A stretch of DNA of 44,586 bases, from NCBI GenBank assembly GCA_049318625.1, contig JBMOGA010000032.1:1-44586 (forward strand). Reading direction: 5' to 3'. The DNA is from JBMOGA01 sp049318625 (lineage in GTDB: Bacteria > Pseudomonadota > Alphaproteobacteria > Rhizobiales > Hyphomicrobiaceae). Position numbers and translations under genes: made by a program. Below are positions 16,566-25,393 of the stretch, one piece after another; the stretch's first letter is position 1; each line of letters opens with the position of its first letter. Below the pieces are notes generated by a model, which worked only from the letters and a program-made list of their open reading frames with translations, was not told where the DNA came from and made no database searches.

Positions 16566-17663
16566 CTACTGCTTGGCATCGGCTGGCGCCGCCGCTGCTT
16601 TGGTCTTCGGCTTGGCTGGGGCCGCGTCGCCCGCCGTCTTGGTGGCCGCCGGCGGTTTGGCGGCCCCATCGCCAGCCGGCGCATCGGCGGCAGCGGCCTT
16701 GGCCTTCTTGGCCGCCACCCGTTTCTGGTCACGGGCCTTCGCGACCACCCTCTTCCGCGCCCGTCCGCCGCAGTCCCAGGTGATGACGTCGTCACGCACG
16801 CTGACCGGGCCGCGGGCCTCCGCGCCGCGCGGCATGGTTTCGAGTGTCTTCGGATTGAGGACCTGCTTCCAACCTTGAACGGTGAAGCCGTGGTCGAGGA
16901 GGCTCGCCGCCCGGATCGAGCGCTCGAAGCCCGAGGGCTCGCCGAGCACGACCGCCATCAGCCGGCGCCCGTCACGCGTGGCGCTGGCGACCACGTTGTA
17001 GCCCGCGTCGCAGATGAAGCCGGTCTTCAGGCCATCGGCACCTTCGTAGGTGCGGAGCAGCCCGTTGTGCGACCCGAGCCGGCGCTTGCCGATGCGCACA
17101 TCCACCATGGTCCAGTACTCGGCGTACTCGGGAAAGTCGCGCAGTACGGCTTTCGACAAGATCGCAAGATCACGCGCGGTGGTCACCTGCTCGGCCGCCG
17201 GCAGGCCGTTGGGATTGACGAAATTGGAGCGCGTCATGCCGAGCCGCTTGGCGACGGCGTTCATCTCGGCGACGAAGGCCTCCTCGCTGCCGGCGACGCC
17301 CTCCGCCAGCATAACCGCCACGTCGTTCGCCGACTTGACGATCAACGACCTGAGGGCGAGGTCGATGGTGATCTCGCCGCCGACCGGAAGCCCGAGCTTG
17401 CTCGGAGGCTGCATGTTGGCGGCCTCTGAGCACTTGATCTTGGTGTCCAGGGTGACCTTGCCAGCCTTGAGAGCGGCAAACGTCACGTAGGCCGTCAGGA
17501 TCTTGGTGAGCGAAGCCGGATACCAATGGTCATCGGCATCTTCGGCGTAATAGACGCGACCCGAGTCTGCCTCGAACAACAAGGCAGGACCGGCCTGGGC
17601 CGGCACCAGGGCCACGAGAAGGAAAACGCCGACAAGCGCGGCCCTGAACGGATGCTGTCTCAT
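16566..17663 (-). CDS. D-alanyl-D-alanine carboxypeptidase (PBP5/6 type)
   Basis: Periplasmic low-molecular-weight penicillin-binding protein (peptidase family S11) that trims the terminal D-Ala from peptidoglycan stem peptides. A signal peptide (about 1-24, ending PAQA-G) precedes the catalytic domain with SLTK (51-54), SAN (111-113) and KTGF (213-216), in the usual order and spacing. After about residue 300 the protein has a Lys/Ala/Pro-rich tail (KKAKAAAADAPAGDG and similar) in place of the amphipathic anchor helix usual in DacA/DacC, so membrane attachment is unclear. Total length is 365 aa. It is transcribed alone; its start overlaps no gene. Confidence 0.92.
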   Translation of the reverse strand: MRQHPFRAALVGVFLLVALVPAQAGPALLFEADSGRVYYAEDADDHWYPASLTKILTAYVTFAALKAGKVTLDTKIKCSEAANMQPPSKLGLPVGGEITIDLALRSLIVKSANDVAVMLAEGVAGSEEAFVAEMNAVAKRLGMTRSNFVNPNGLPAAEQVTTARDLAILSKAVLRDFPEYAEYWTMVDVRIGKRRLGSHNGLLRTYEGADGLKTGFICDAGYNVVASATRDGRRLMAVVLGEPSGFERSIRAASLLDHGFTVQGWKQVLNPKTLETMPRGAEARGPVSVRDDVITWDCGGRARKRVVAKARDQKRVAAKKAKAAAADAPAGDGAAKPPAATKTAGDAAPAKPKTKAAAAPADAKQ

Positions 17664-17873
17664 GGCAGCCAGCGCACCCCACTACCTCGCAGAGGCCGCG
17701 GTTAACACATTCGACGCTGCGCAGCAAACCACGATTGCAGCATGCGAACAGGTCGCGCGAATCGCGAGTTGGACGGCCCGAATAGCCGCGGCGCGGGAAG
17801 TTGAGAGCCGAGCGAAGTCGCGGCGTGCATGGTGCACCAGGGCAGTGGCCCGGCGCGGCGTTCGATGATGGCG

Positions 17874-17960
17874 TGGTGCCCCTGGCCCGACTCGAACGGG
17901 CACGTCATTACTGACAACAGATTTTGAGTCTGCCGCGTCTACCGATTCCGCCACAGAGGC
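17874..17960 (-). tRNA. tRNA-Leu (anticodon CAA)
   Basis: The minus-strand sequence forms a class II tRNA of 87 nt. The acceptor GCCTCTG pairs with CAGGGGC (U-G pairs allowed). The D-arm contains GGTAGACGC, the anticodon stem CAGA/TCTG encloses CTCAAAA, and a long variable arm is followed by a T-loop GTTCGAGTC. The anticodon CAA reads UUG. CCA is encoded in the genome (17874-17876). Confidence 0.95.
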
Positions 17961-18013
17961 CCGACGCGGCGTCTAGCATGCGCGGGTCGGCGCGCGCAAT
18001 CCGCTCATCGGGC

Positions 18014-18922
18014 TCACTTCTTCCGCGGGTCGTAGGCATGCCGCTGGCGCCATTCGGCCATGAAGTACGACAAGCTCTCGTCGATCGTGTCGGGCAGAAC
18101 GATCTTCACCGTGACCAGTTCGTCGCCGACCGCGCCGGTCGTCGCGTTCTTCACCCCTTTGCCTTTCAGGCGGAAAACCCGGCCCGAGCTGGTGCCCTTG
18201 GGCAGGGTCAGCGCCACGCGACCCTGGACGGTCGGCACCTCGATCTTGCCGCCGAGTACGGCCTCGTCGATGCTGATCGGCACTTCGGCTGCGATGTCGT
18301 CGCCCTGCCGCTGGAAGGTCGGGTGCACGCGCACCTTGATCTCGACGAGGGCATCGCCGGCCTCGGCGCCGCGCTGGCCCTGTTGCCCCTTGCCCCGCAG
18401 CCGCAGCGTCTGACCATCCGTCACCCCTTCGGGCACGGTGAGATCGAGCTGGCCGCCGTCCGGCATGGTGACGCGCTTTTTGGCGCCGAGCACCGCCTCC
18501 ATGAAGTCGACCTCGAGTGTGTAGCGCACATCCTGGCCACGCAGCCCGAATCCCGCTGCGCCCGCCCGCGCGCCGCCGCGCCCGCCACGGGCGCCGCCGA
18601 AGATGTCCTCGAAGATATCGCCGAAACCGAGATCGTCGGCCGGACCCGATCCGGCATAGGCGCCGCCGGCCGGCTGGCGGCGATAGGTTCGCTTGGGCTC
18701 ACCCGACGCATCGATTTCGCCGCGATCGTACTTCTGTCGTTTCTCGGCATCTGAAAGGAGCTCGTACGCTGCCGACACCTTCTGAAACCGCTCGGCCGCC
18801 GTCTTGTCGCCGGGGCGCATGTCCGGATGCAGCTCCTTGGCGAGCTTGCGGAACGAGCGGCGGATGTCATCTTCCGAGGCCGACTTCGTCAGCCCGAGGA
18901 TGCTGTAGGGGTCGTCGGCCAT
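18014..18922 (-). CDS. DnaJ-class co-chaperone of the CbpA type
   Basis: Hsp40 co-chaperone that stimulates DnaK ATPase activity and hands over unfolded clients. The J-domain (1-68) carries HPD at 32-34 and the following KYDRGE. A Gly-rich linker (about 85-125, with FGDIFEDIFGG) leads to two beta-barrel client-binding domains (about 130-280), with TVPEGVTDGQTLRLRGKG and ALTLPKGTSSGRVFRLKGKG. The Cys-rich zinc-finger repeats of DnaJ are absent, which makes it type II (CbpA/DjlB-like). Length is 302 aa. It is preceded by a possible promoter (18961-18988) and followed by the tRNA gene. Confidence 0.92.
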   Translation of the reverse strand: MADDPYSILGLTKSASEDDIRRSFRKLAKELHPDMRPGDKTAAERFQKVSAAYELLSDAEKRQKYDRGEIDASGEPKRTYRRQPAGGAYAGSGPADDLGFGDIFEDIFGGARGGRGGARAGAAGFGLRGQDVRYTLEVDFMEAVLGAKKRVTMPDGGQLDLTVPEGVTDGQTLRLRGKGQQGQRGAEAGDALVEIKVRVHPTFQRQGDDIAAEVPISIDEAVLGGKIEVPTVQGRVALTLPKGTSSGRVFRLKGKGVKNATTGAVGDELVTVKIVLPDTIDESLSYFMAEWRQRHAYDPRKK

Positions 18923-18960
18923 CCGGCGTTGCCCTGAAATTGAGACACAGTTTTCAGTTT

Positions 18961-18988
18961 ATCATGAAAGCAGGCGACGGTGCGTCAA
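18961..18988 (-). promoter_or_regulatory. Possible promoter of the dnaJ-like gene
   Basis: On the minus strand TTGACG (18988-18983; CTTGACG including the preceding C) lies 16 bp before CATGAT (18966-18961), about 40 bp upstream of the start codon at 18922. The CTTGA start of the -35 suits both the housekeeping and heat-shock sigma factors of alphaproteobacteria; the -10 does not clearly decide between them. Confidence 0.45.
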
Positions 18989-19014
18989 GCGACGGGTAGC
19001 TCTGTCGCAGCGGC

Positions 19015-20553
19015 TCAGGTGCCGCCGATCCGCAGCACCGGCTGGCGCTCGATCAGCGAAGCCAGCAACTCGAACCGGCGTCGCAACCGTTCCCCTACCA
19101 GCCCCTTGTAGGCAGGCGCGACCGTCAGCACGACATTGTTCTTCTCGTAATTGATCGTTGTTTCGTCGATGATTCCCGGCATCCCGATCGACAACATGTG
19201 GGCGGTGCGGATCGCGGCGCCGAGTACCCGCGCCCGTTTCAGAAGGCGGCGGTCGATGTGCCGCCGCAACCGGGCCGACAGGTGGTCGCCCTCGCTGTCG
19301 TCCGAGCCGACGTGGCGGAAATAGACGGCCAGCGCCAGGAAGATACGACCGGGATGGTCGATGCCGGCCAGCGCCGCGTGGGCGATCACGTTGAGGCTCT
19401 GCTCGCCGCGGTAGTCCGGGTGGGCGCGCCAGCCGATATCCGAGATCAGACAGGCGGCATGGCGCAGCCGGCGCTCGGCCGGCGATTCTCTGGGGCCCGG
19501 TTCGGTGAAAATGGCATCCGTCCAGCGGCACAACTCGTGCGCATGCTCGACCGAGCGCGAGCGCAGCCGCGCATAGTCCTCGCAGAAGCTGAGCAGCGGA
19601 TCCTTCTGGCGCTCGTGCTCCGGCAACAGCGAGAACAGCAGCCCTTCGCGGATGCCGAAGACGGAGAACACCACTTCGGAAGGCTCGAGCCGCTTCAGCA
19701 GGCGCTCGAGCACAAGCGCCCCCCAGGGCAGTACTTCGCGGCGCGGACGGGAAATCTCGCTGATCCCGGGGATGGTCGCGACCTTCCGGCGGCGAATCCC
19801 TTCGCAGAACACGATCGCGTCGCGGGTCGCCACGGTGTAGCCCTGCATCACACGCAGAGGATAATCCGACTGCTCCATGTACAGCTTGGCGAGCGCCCGC
19901 CAGGTCCCGCCGACTGCGTGGAACGGCCGCCCCCGTCCCGCCGTCAGCCACGCGACCGATTTCAAAGATTCGTCGGCCACCTCGACGGCCTTCTCGATCT
20001 TGTCGCCCGTCACGTCGATCAGCCTGAGCCCGCCGAGCGGCAGCGTCGTCGCCCGCGTCAGCGTCGAGCCGGCGATATCGATCAACTCCAGGCTGCCGCC
20101 GCCGAGGTCGCCCGCGAACCCTTCGGCGCTGTCGAACCCCATCAGGATGCCCTGTGCGGCGAGCGTTGCCTCTTGCTCGCCCGTCAGCACCTGGATTCCA
20201 CAACCGCAAGCGGCGGTCCCGCGCGCGATGAAGTCTGCGCCGTCGCTCGCGTCCCGCACCGCCGCCGTGGCGATCGCCCGCAGGTTCTTCACCTGGAGGA
20301 TCGTCGCGATGACCCGGAAACGGGTGAGCGCCTCGAGCGCGCGCTCGACCGCTTCGGTGCCGAGCCGGCCGGTGCTGGCCACCGAGCGCCCGAGCCCACA
20401 AAGTACTTTCTCGTTGAACAGCGGCGTCGCGGCGCGCACGGCCCCCTCGTAGATCACGAGGCGAACCGAATTCGAGCCGATGTCGATGACGCCGAGCGGC
20501 TCGAGTTCGTCGAACCGACCCCGCGTGAGCCCGCCATTGCCTCCGAGGTTCAC
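19015..20553 (-). CDS. ppx: Exopolyphosphatase / guanosine pentaphosphate phosphatase
   Basis: Cytoplasmic enzyme of the Ppx/GppA family, which removes terminal phosphate from polyphosphate. The 512-aa product has the ASKHA-fold phosphate-1 motif GVIDIGSNSVRLVIYEG (about 21-37), TAAVRDASDG, the phosphate-2 motif GDLGGGSLELIDI and a C-terminal helical HD-like region with HVGSDDSEGDHLS. The start is GTG 20553, which overlaps the stop of ppk in the sequence GTGA (4-bp overlap). This indicates translational coupling and fixes the start. The synthesis and hydrolysis enzymes for polyphosphate are thus made from one transcript. Confidence 0.93.
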   Translation of the reverse strand: MNLGGNGGLTRGRFDELEPLGVIDIGSNSVRLVIYEGAVRAATPLFNEKVLCGLGRSVASTGRLGTEAVERALEALTRFRVIATILQVKNLRAIATAAVRDASDGADFIARGTAACGCGIQVLTGEQEATLAAQGILMGFDSAEGFAGDLGGGSLELIDIAGSTLTRATTLPLGGLRLIDVTGDKIEKAVEVADESLKSVAWLTAGRGRPFHAVGGTWRALAKLYMEQSDYPLRVMQGYTVATRDAIVFCEGIRRRKVATIPGISEISRPRREVLPWGALVLERLLKRLEPSEVVFSVFGIREGLLFSLLPEHERQKDPLLSFCEDYARLRSRSVEHAHELCRWTDAIFTEPGPRESPAERRLRHAACLISDIGWRAHPDYRGEQSLNVIAHAALAGIDHPGRIFLALAVYFRHVGSDDSEGDHLSARLRRHIDRRLLKRARVLGAAIRTAHMLSIGMPGIIDETTINYEKNNVVLTVAPAYKGLVGERLRRRFELLASLIERQPVLRIGGT

Positions 20554-22850
20554 GTTCGGCCGGCTCCCTTGTCGGCACGCGCGGTCATCGTGAACCGGCG
20601 CGGCATGTTGTCTTTGAGGGCCTGCCCACGTCCCGACAGGCTCGGGTTCGTCATGAAATACTCGTGGGCATTGAACGGCTCCTCGTCGGCCTCCGGAACA
20701 TCGCGCACCGACGACCCGTCGGCATTGATGATCCAGCTCTGCTCGTTGTCCTTGAAATTGGCGACCATGATCTGATCGAGGATCTGCGCGTGCACGGTCG
20801 GGTTCTTGATCGGGGTCAGGGCCTCGACCCGGCGGTCGAGGTTGCGGGGCATCAGGTCGGCGGAAGCGATGTAGACGGCTGCCGCCGGTGAGGGAAGCCC
20901 TTGCCCGCGTCCGAAACAAAAGATCCGCGAATGCTCGAGGAACCGGCCGACCAGACTCTTGACGCGAATGCGATCGGATAGCCCGGGTATGCCGGGTCGC
21001 AGGCAGCAGATGCCGCGCACGATCAGGTCGATCTCGACCCCAGCGTCGCTCGCCTCGTAGAGCAGGTCGATGATCTGCGGATCGACGATCGCGTTCATCT
21101 TGGCCCAGATCGCGCCGGGTCGCCCGGCTTTGGCATGCGCGATCTCCTCGCGGATGTGCTCGATGATGCGATTGCGGATTCCGCCGGGGCTCGCCGCCAT
21201 GCTCTCGAGCTCGGTCGGCCGGCCGTATCCGGTTACGAAATTGAGGATTCGCGCGACGTCCCTGCCGATCGCCGCGTCGGCCGTGAAGAACGAGAGGTCG
21301 GTATAAACGCGCGCCGTTTGCGGATGATAATTCCCCGTGCCGATGTGGCAGTAGGTCGCCACCTCGGTACCCTCGCGACGCACCACCATGCCGAGCTTGG
21401 CATGGGTCTTGAGTTCGATGAACCCATAGACCACGTGCACGCCGGCTTTCTCCAGCTCGCGTGCGAGTTTGATGTTGGTCGTCTCGTCGAAGCGTGCCTT
21501 GAGTTCCACCACGGCGGTGACCGACTTGCCGAGATCGGCCGCCTCCTTCAGAGCCTCGACGATCGGGCTGCGGTCTCGCGACGTCCGATAGAGGGTCCAC
21601 TTGATGGCAACCACGTTCGGATCGGCAACCGCCTGTCGCAAGTACTGCAGGACGACGTCGAACGACTCGTACGGGTGATGGACGACAAGATCCTTGGCGC
21701 GGATCGCCGCGAACACGTCGCCATCGAACTCACGGATGCGCTCCGGGAAGCGGATGTTGAACGGCTTGAACAGCAAAGCCGGCCGGTCCGATACGATGAG
21801 CTGCGAGACGTCCGAAAGCCCCAGCAGCCCGTTCTTGATGAACACCGCCTCTTCGCCGACCTCCAACTCGCCGATCACGAAGCTCTTCAGCTCGGCCGGC
21901 ATTTCGCTTTCGATTTCGAGGCGGATCACGTTGCCGCGCCGACGCCGCTTCAATTGATGCTCGTACGACAGCACGAGATCCTCGGCCTCTTCCTCGAACT
22001 CGATGTCGCTGTCGCGGAGCACGCGGAACGTGCCGAGTTGCGTGATGCGGAAATCGGTGAACAGCTCCTCGATGAAAATGCCGATCACCGTTTCGATGCG
22101 AACGAAGCGGATCTCGGTGTCGGTGTCCGAACGCGCCTTCAAGCGGATGAAGCGCTCGTTCGGTCCGGAAATGGGTATCAGCCCGTTCAGGACCTTGCCG
22201 TCCGACTCGCGGCGCATCTTCACCGCGATCGTCAGACCCTTGTTGAGGATGAAGGGGAACGGGTGCGCCGGGTCGACCGCGATCGGCGTCAGAACCGGGA
22301 ACATGTGGGTCATGAACTCGGTCTCGAGGGCCGTCCGGTCGTCGTCGGTGAGGTCGGCGGCCTCGAGGATGCGGATACCTTGAGCGGCCATCTCGGTCTT
22401 GAGCGAAAGCCAGCAGGCCTGCTTGTCGGCGACGAGCTGCGCCACGAAGGAATTGATGGCCTGCAGCTGCTGCTGGGGCGTCAGGCCGTCGGTGCTGAGA
22501 GTCGTGATGCCGGCGCTGACCTGCCCGACCAAGCCTGCCACGCGCACCATGTAGAACTCGTCGAGATTGGAGGCCGAGATCGACAGGAAGCGCACGCGCT
22601 CGAGTACGGGATGGCGCGGATTGATGGCCTCCTCGAGGACGCGGCGATTGAACTGAAGCCAGGAAAGCTCGCGATTGTAGAAGCGCTCGGGGGATTCGCG
22701 CGTGATCACGTCGCCGATTGTCCCGGTGGCGCTGGACCCGTTCAGCGCGCTCGCGTGGGTCGAAGTCCAGTTCGTCACGGCGTTTTCCTCACTTGGACCT
22801 TGTGGTGGCCGCGCCCCCGGCCGGCGTTGCTTGCGGCGTGGAGTGGTCAT
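20550..22850 (-). CDS. ppk1: Polyphosphate kinase 1
   Basis: Membrane-associated enzyme that reversibly polymerises the gamma-phosphate of ATP into polyphosphate, through an autophosphorylated histidine. The 766-aa product is slightly longer than the usual 690-720 aa because of a basic, low-complexity N-terminal extension (about 1-50). The head domain begins at FYNRELSWLQFN. The catalytic phospholipase D-like domains include ELKTHAKLG and YCHIGTGNYHPQTARVYTD, with the conserved histidines. GGAGG lies 6 nt before ATG 22850. The stop overlaps the ppx start by 4 bp. HdaA lies upstream on the same strand, 92 bp away. Confidence 0.95.
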   Translation of the reverse strand: MTTPRRKQRRPGARPPQGPSEENAVTNWTSTHASALNGSSATGTIGDVITRESPERFYNRELSWLQFNRRVLEEAINPRHPVLERVRFLSISASNLDEFYMVRVAGLVGQVSAGITTLSTDGLTPQQQLQAINSFVAQLVADKQACWLSLKTEMAAQGIRILEAADLTDDDRTALETEFMTHMFPVLTPIAVDPAHPFPFILNKGLTIAVKMRRESDGKVLNGLIPISGPNERFIRLKARSDTDTEIRFVRIETVIGIFIEELFTDFRITQLGTFRVLRDSDIEFEEEAEDLVLSYEHQLKRRRRGNVIRLEIESEMPAELKSFVIGELEVGEEAVFIKNGLLGLSDVSQLIVSDRPALLFKPFNIRFPERIREFDGDVFAAIRAKDLVVHHPYESFDVVLQYLRQAVADPNVVAIKWTLYRTSRDRSPIVEALKEAADLGKSVTAVVELKARFDETTNIKLARELEKAGVHVVYGFIELKTHAKLGMVVRREGTEVATYCHIGTGNYHPQTARVYTDLSFFTADAAIGRDVARILNFVTGYGRPTELESMAASPGGIRNRIIEHIREEIAHAKAGRPGAIWAKMNAIVDPQIIDLLYEASDAGVEIDLIVRGICCLRPGIPGLSDRIRVKSLVGRFLEHSRIFCFGRGQGLPSPAAAVYIASADLMPRNLDRRVEALTPIKNPTVHAQILDQIMVANFKDNEQSWIINADGSSVRDVPEADEEPFNAHEYFMTNPSLSGRGQALKDNMPRRFTMTARADKGAGRT

Positions 22851-22942
22851 GACGGCCTCCGGTCCCAGTTAGCCGGGCTCGACTGAGAAGAGAAGTACGA
22901 CAAGGTCATGACAGTGCCGCCGGTCCCCACCCTCGGCGAGGA

Positions 22943-23647
22943 TCAAACCTCGTCCTCTTCGGCCCCACGAGACGAGTTTAGCGCCTTGAGGGCCTCGCTG
23001 GCGAGGCTGCGCGTGACCCGGCGCTGGGCAGCCAGCGCGAGCTGGTCGACGCGGGCGACGACGCGCTGCACGGCGTCGGTCGAGCGATCGAGATGACGGG
23101 CGAGATAGGCCACGACGTGTGGCTCCACCCGCAGCTGGCGATCGGCGAACAGCTTGACCAGCAGCGCCCCGATCAGCCCCTCGTCCGGCGGCGCAATCTG
23201 CGCATGCGGCAGCGCCCGGACGCGCGACCGCAGATCCGGCAGCGTGATCGTGAGTTCTCCGGGCGCCCGCTGGGCCGTCAGCAGCAGCGAGAGCTTGTTC
23301 TCGCGGGCGAGGTTCAGGAGGTGGAACAGCAACCGTTCGTCCGCGATGCCGCGGTCGAGATCCTCGACGGCGAGCGCCGATTCGCTCGAGAATGCCGTCA
23401 CCGTGCCCTCGGTCAGCGCCGATCCCGGCACCACGCTGGCCGCCGATCGCGTCCGCCAGACGTTGACCAGGTGCGACTTGCCCGAGCCGGCCGGTCCGGT
23501 GACGATGATCGCCGACGTCGGCCAGTTCGGCCAGGCTTCCACCAGGGCGAGTGCGGCGTCGTTCGATGGGCTCACCATGAAGTCTTCCGCGTCGAGCGCC
23601 TGCCGGTGGGGCAGCTCGAGAACAAGTTGGGTCGGCTCCGCGGTCAT
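22943..23647 (-). CDS. hdaA: Regulatory inactivator of DnaA, HdaA
   Basis: DnaA-like AAA+ protein that, with the loaded sliding clamp, stimulates ATP hydrolysis by DnaA after initiation. The 234-aa product has an N-terminal QLVLELPHR segment like the clamp-binding motif of Hda proteins, Walker A GPAGSGKSH (51-59), a Walker B-like ALAVEDLDR, and a lid region with an Arg-rich sensor-2 segment. It lacks a DNA-binding helix-turn-helix domain, which separates it from DnaA. ATG 23647 overlaps the stop of the upstream permease gene (ATGA), as is common in related alphaproteobacteria. It is therefore translationally coupled. Confidence 0.93.
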   Translation of the reverse strand: MTAEPTQLVLELPHRQALDAEDFMVSPSNDAALALVEAWPNWPTSAIIVTGPAGSGKSHLVNVWRTRSAASVVPGSALTEGTVTAFSSESALAVEDLDRGIADERLLFHLLNLARENKLSLLLTAQRAPGELTITLPDLRSRVRALPHAQIAPPDEGLIGALLVKLFADRQLRVEPHVVAYLARHLDRSTDAVQRVVARVDQLALAAQRRVTRSLASEALKALNSSRGAEEDEV

Positions 23648-24726
23648 GGTGTGGGGTCGATCCGCCGGCTGGCGCCCTTGTAGATGTCGCTCGCCATGTA
23701 AACCTCGAGTGCGAACCGGACCAGCACGGCCGCCGCAGCCGCGAGCGGCACGGCGACCAGCACCCCGACGATGCCGAACAGGGCACTGAACACGGCGAGC
23801 GAGAAGATCAGCCACACCGGATGCAGTCCGATCCTGCTGCCGACGATTTTGGGCGACAGCACGGCAGCGTCCAGAACCTGCCCGAATGCGAACACGCAGA
23901 CGACGATGATCAAGGGCGTGGCATTGGGCCAGTGCTCGATGATGGCAAAGGTCGACGCGGTGATCAGGCCGAGTGCCCAGCCGACGAACGGAATGAAGCT
24001 GAGAACGCCGGTCGCCAACCCGATCAGCAGGCCGTAGCGCAACCCGGTCAGCGACAGGCCGACCGCGTAGACGGTGCCGAGGATCAGGCAGACGAGGCCT
24101 TGTCCGCGAATGAATGCAGAAATGGCATCGTCGACCTCCAGGGCAAGCCGCCGCACCGTCGGTTCGTGGTCGCGGGGCACCCAGCCGTCGATCTTGGCCA
24201 GCATGCGCGGCCAGTCGATCAGCAGGTAGAAGACGACAAGCGGCGTGATCAGCAGCAGCGCGAGGAATCCGACGAGCGCGCGCCCCTTTGCCCACAGGGA
24301 TTGCGCCACGGCGGCCGCGAAGCTCGCCCAATTGACGGAAAGCTCGGCGACGCCGCGATCGAGGCCCGCCTTGAAATCGGGGAAGTAGGCGCCGAGCCGC
24401 GCCGCCGCCCATCCCTCGAGGATCTCTCTCAGACGGTTCAACTCACCGGGCAGCGAGGTCACGAGCTGCTGCAACTGGTGGCCGAGCAGGGGCACGACCA
24501 GCACGACCAGCGCCACCAGTACGACGATCAGGAGTGCGACGATGATCCCGGACGCCAAAACCCGCGGCAGCCCGAGGCGCGCCAGCCGGTCGGCGACAGG
24601 GTTCAAGGCATAGGCGATCACCATGCCCGCAAGGAACGGAAGAAGCACGTCCTGAAGGGCGAGGATCGCCGTCAGTGCCATGAGCCCGGCGGTGAGCCAG
24701 AACAGCACTTGCCACTCGATCCGCAT
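23644..24726 (-). CDS. AI-2E/PerM-family permease
   Basis: Inner-membrane protein of the AI-2 exporter/PerM family (substrates mostly unknown). From ATG 24726 (360 aa) there are seven to eight hydrophobic helices: two near the N-terminus (WQVLFWLTAGLMALTAILAL), one near 60-80, a soluble loop of about 70 residues, and a C-terminal group with the family's FIPFVGWALGLI and VLSPKIVGSRIGLHPVW segments. GGTGGGGTTCGGA precedes the start. The frame is open further upstream, but that part is Ser/Arg-rich and lacks homology-like sequence. The 3' end overlaps hdaA by 4 bp. The CDP-alcohol phosphatidyltransferase gene ends 31 bp upstream. Confidence 0.88.
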   Translation of the reverse strand: MRIEWQVLFWLTAGLMALTAILALQDVLLPFLAGMVIAYALNPVADRLARLGLPRVLASGIIVALLIVVLVALVVLVVPLLGHQLQQLVTSLPGELNRLREILEGWAAARLGAYFPDFKAGLDRGVAELSVNWASFAAAVAQSLWAKGRALVGFLALLLITPLVVFYLLIDWPRMLAKIDGWVPRDHEPTVRRLALEVDDAISAFIRGQGLVCLILGTVYAVGLSLTGLRYGLLIGLATGVLSFIPFVGWALGLITASTFAIIEHWPNATPLIIVVCVFAFGQVLDAAVLSPKIVGSRIGLHPVWLIFSLAVFSALFGIVGVLVAVPLAAAAAVLVRFALEVYMASDIYKGASRRIDPTP

Positions 24727-24757
24727 TCCGAACCCCACCAGTTGTCGTCCGCGCCCG

Positions 24758-25309
24758 TCAATCCGGCCCGGCCAACTCATAACGGGACATGTGGCGAATC
24801 CAAGCGCGAAGGTAGAGTGCGAGCGATGCCATCGTCGTCGCCGCCGTCGCCCAGATGGCGACGGTGACCAGGCGATCGAACCCGAGTGCGAAGGCATGGT
24901 CGGCGAGCACCAGCGCGGCCAAAGCGATCTGGCAGGCCGTGTTGGCCTTGCTGACCGCGAGTGGCTTGATGCGGACGGGGTGGCCGAGAAGCCAGGATAG
25001 GATGACCGCGCAGACGATCAGAATGTCGCGCGAAACGACGGCGATGACCAGCCAGGACGGCAGATCACCCAGCACCCCGAGCGCCACGAATATCGAGACG
25101 ATCAGGAGCTTGTCGGCCAGGGGGTCGAGGTAGGCCCCGAGTTCCGTAGCCCAGCCGAAACGCTTGGCCAGGAACCCATCGACCGCGTCGCTCACACCCG
25201 CCGTGACGAATAGGAAGAAGGCTGCGTCCTTGCGCCCTGAAACCAGGAGCCAGAACACGACCGGAACCAGGATGATGCGACCGAGGGTGATGAAATTCGG
25301 AATGCTCAC
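24758..25309 (-). CDS. CDP-alcohol phosphatidyltransferase (PgsA-like)
   Basis: Integral membrane enzyme that transfers a phosphatidyl group from CDP-diacylglycerol to an alcohol, for example in phosphatidylglycerophosphate or cardiolipin synthesis. The 183-aa product begins with SIPNFITLGRIILVPVVFW, typical of PgsA. It contains the family signature as SDAVDGFLAKRFGWATELG followed by AYLDPLADK, matching DG-x2-A-R-x8-G-x3-D-x3-D with Lys in place of Arg. About five hydrophobic helices follow. The acceptor alcohol cannot be decided from this motif. The gene is part of the run DUF2066 gene, this gene, perM-like, hdaA, all on the minus strand. Confidence 0.88.
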   Translation of the reverse strand: MSIPNFITLGRIILVPVVFWLLVSGRKDAAFFLFVTAGVSDAVDGFLAKRFGWATELGAYLDPLADKLLIVSIFVALGVLGDLPSWLVIAVVSRDILIVCAVILSWLLGHPVRIKPLAVSKANTACQIALAALVLADHAFALGFDRLVTVAIWATAATTMASLALYLRAWIRHMSRYELAGPD

Positions 25310-25393
25310 GGCGCGACGCGACCAAAAAAGAGGCAGGTCCCGTCGAATAGAACGGCAGTGGGCCCAGAACGCAACGGACCTGTGGTCGAAAGC

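Noticed and set aside
17662..17868. 68-aa plus-strand frame between the carboxypeptidase gene and the tRNA
   Set aside because: No ribosome site, overlaps the carboxypeptidase start by 2 bp, Arg/Ala-rich composition without structure.
21135..22886. 583-codon plus-strand frame opposite ppk1
   Set aside because: Shadow of ppk1; composition is typical of antisense in GC-rich genes.
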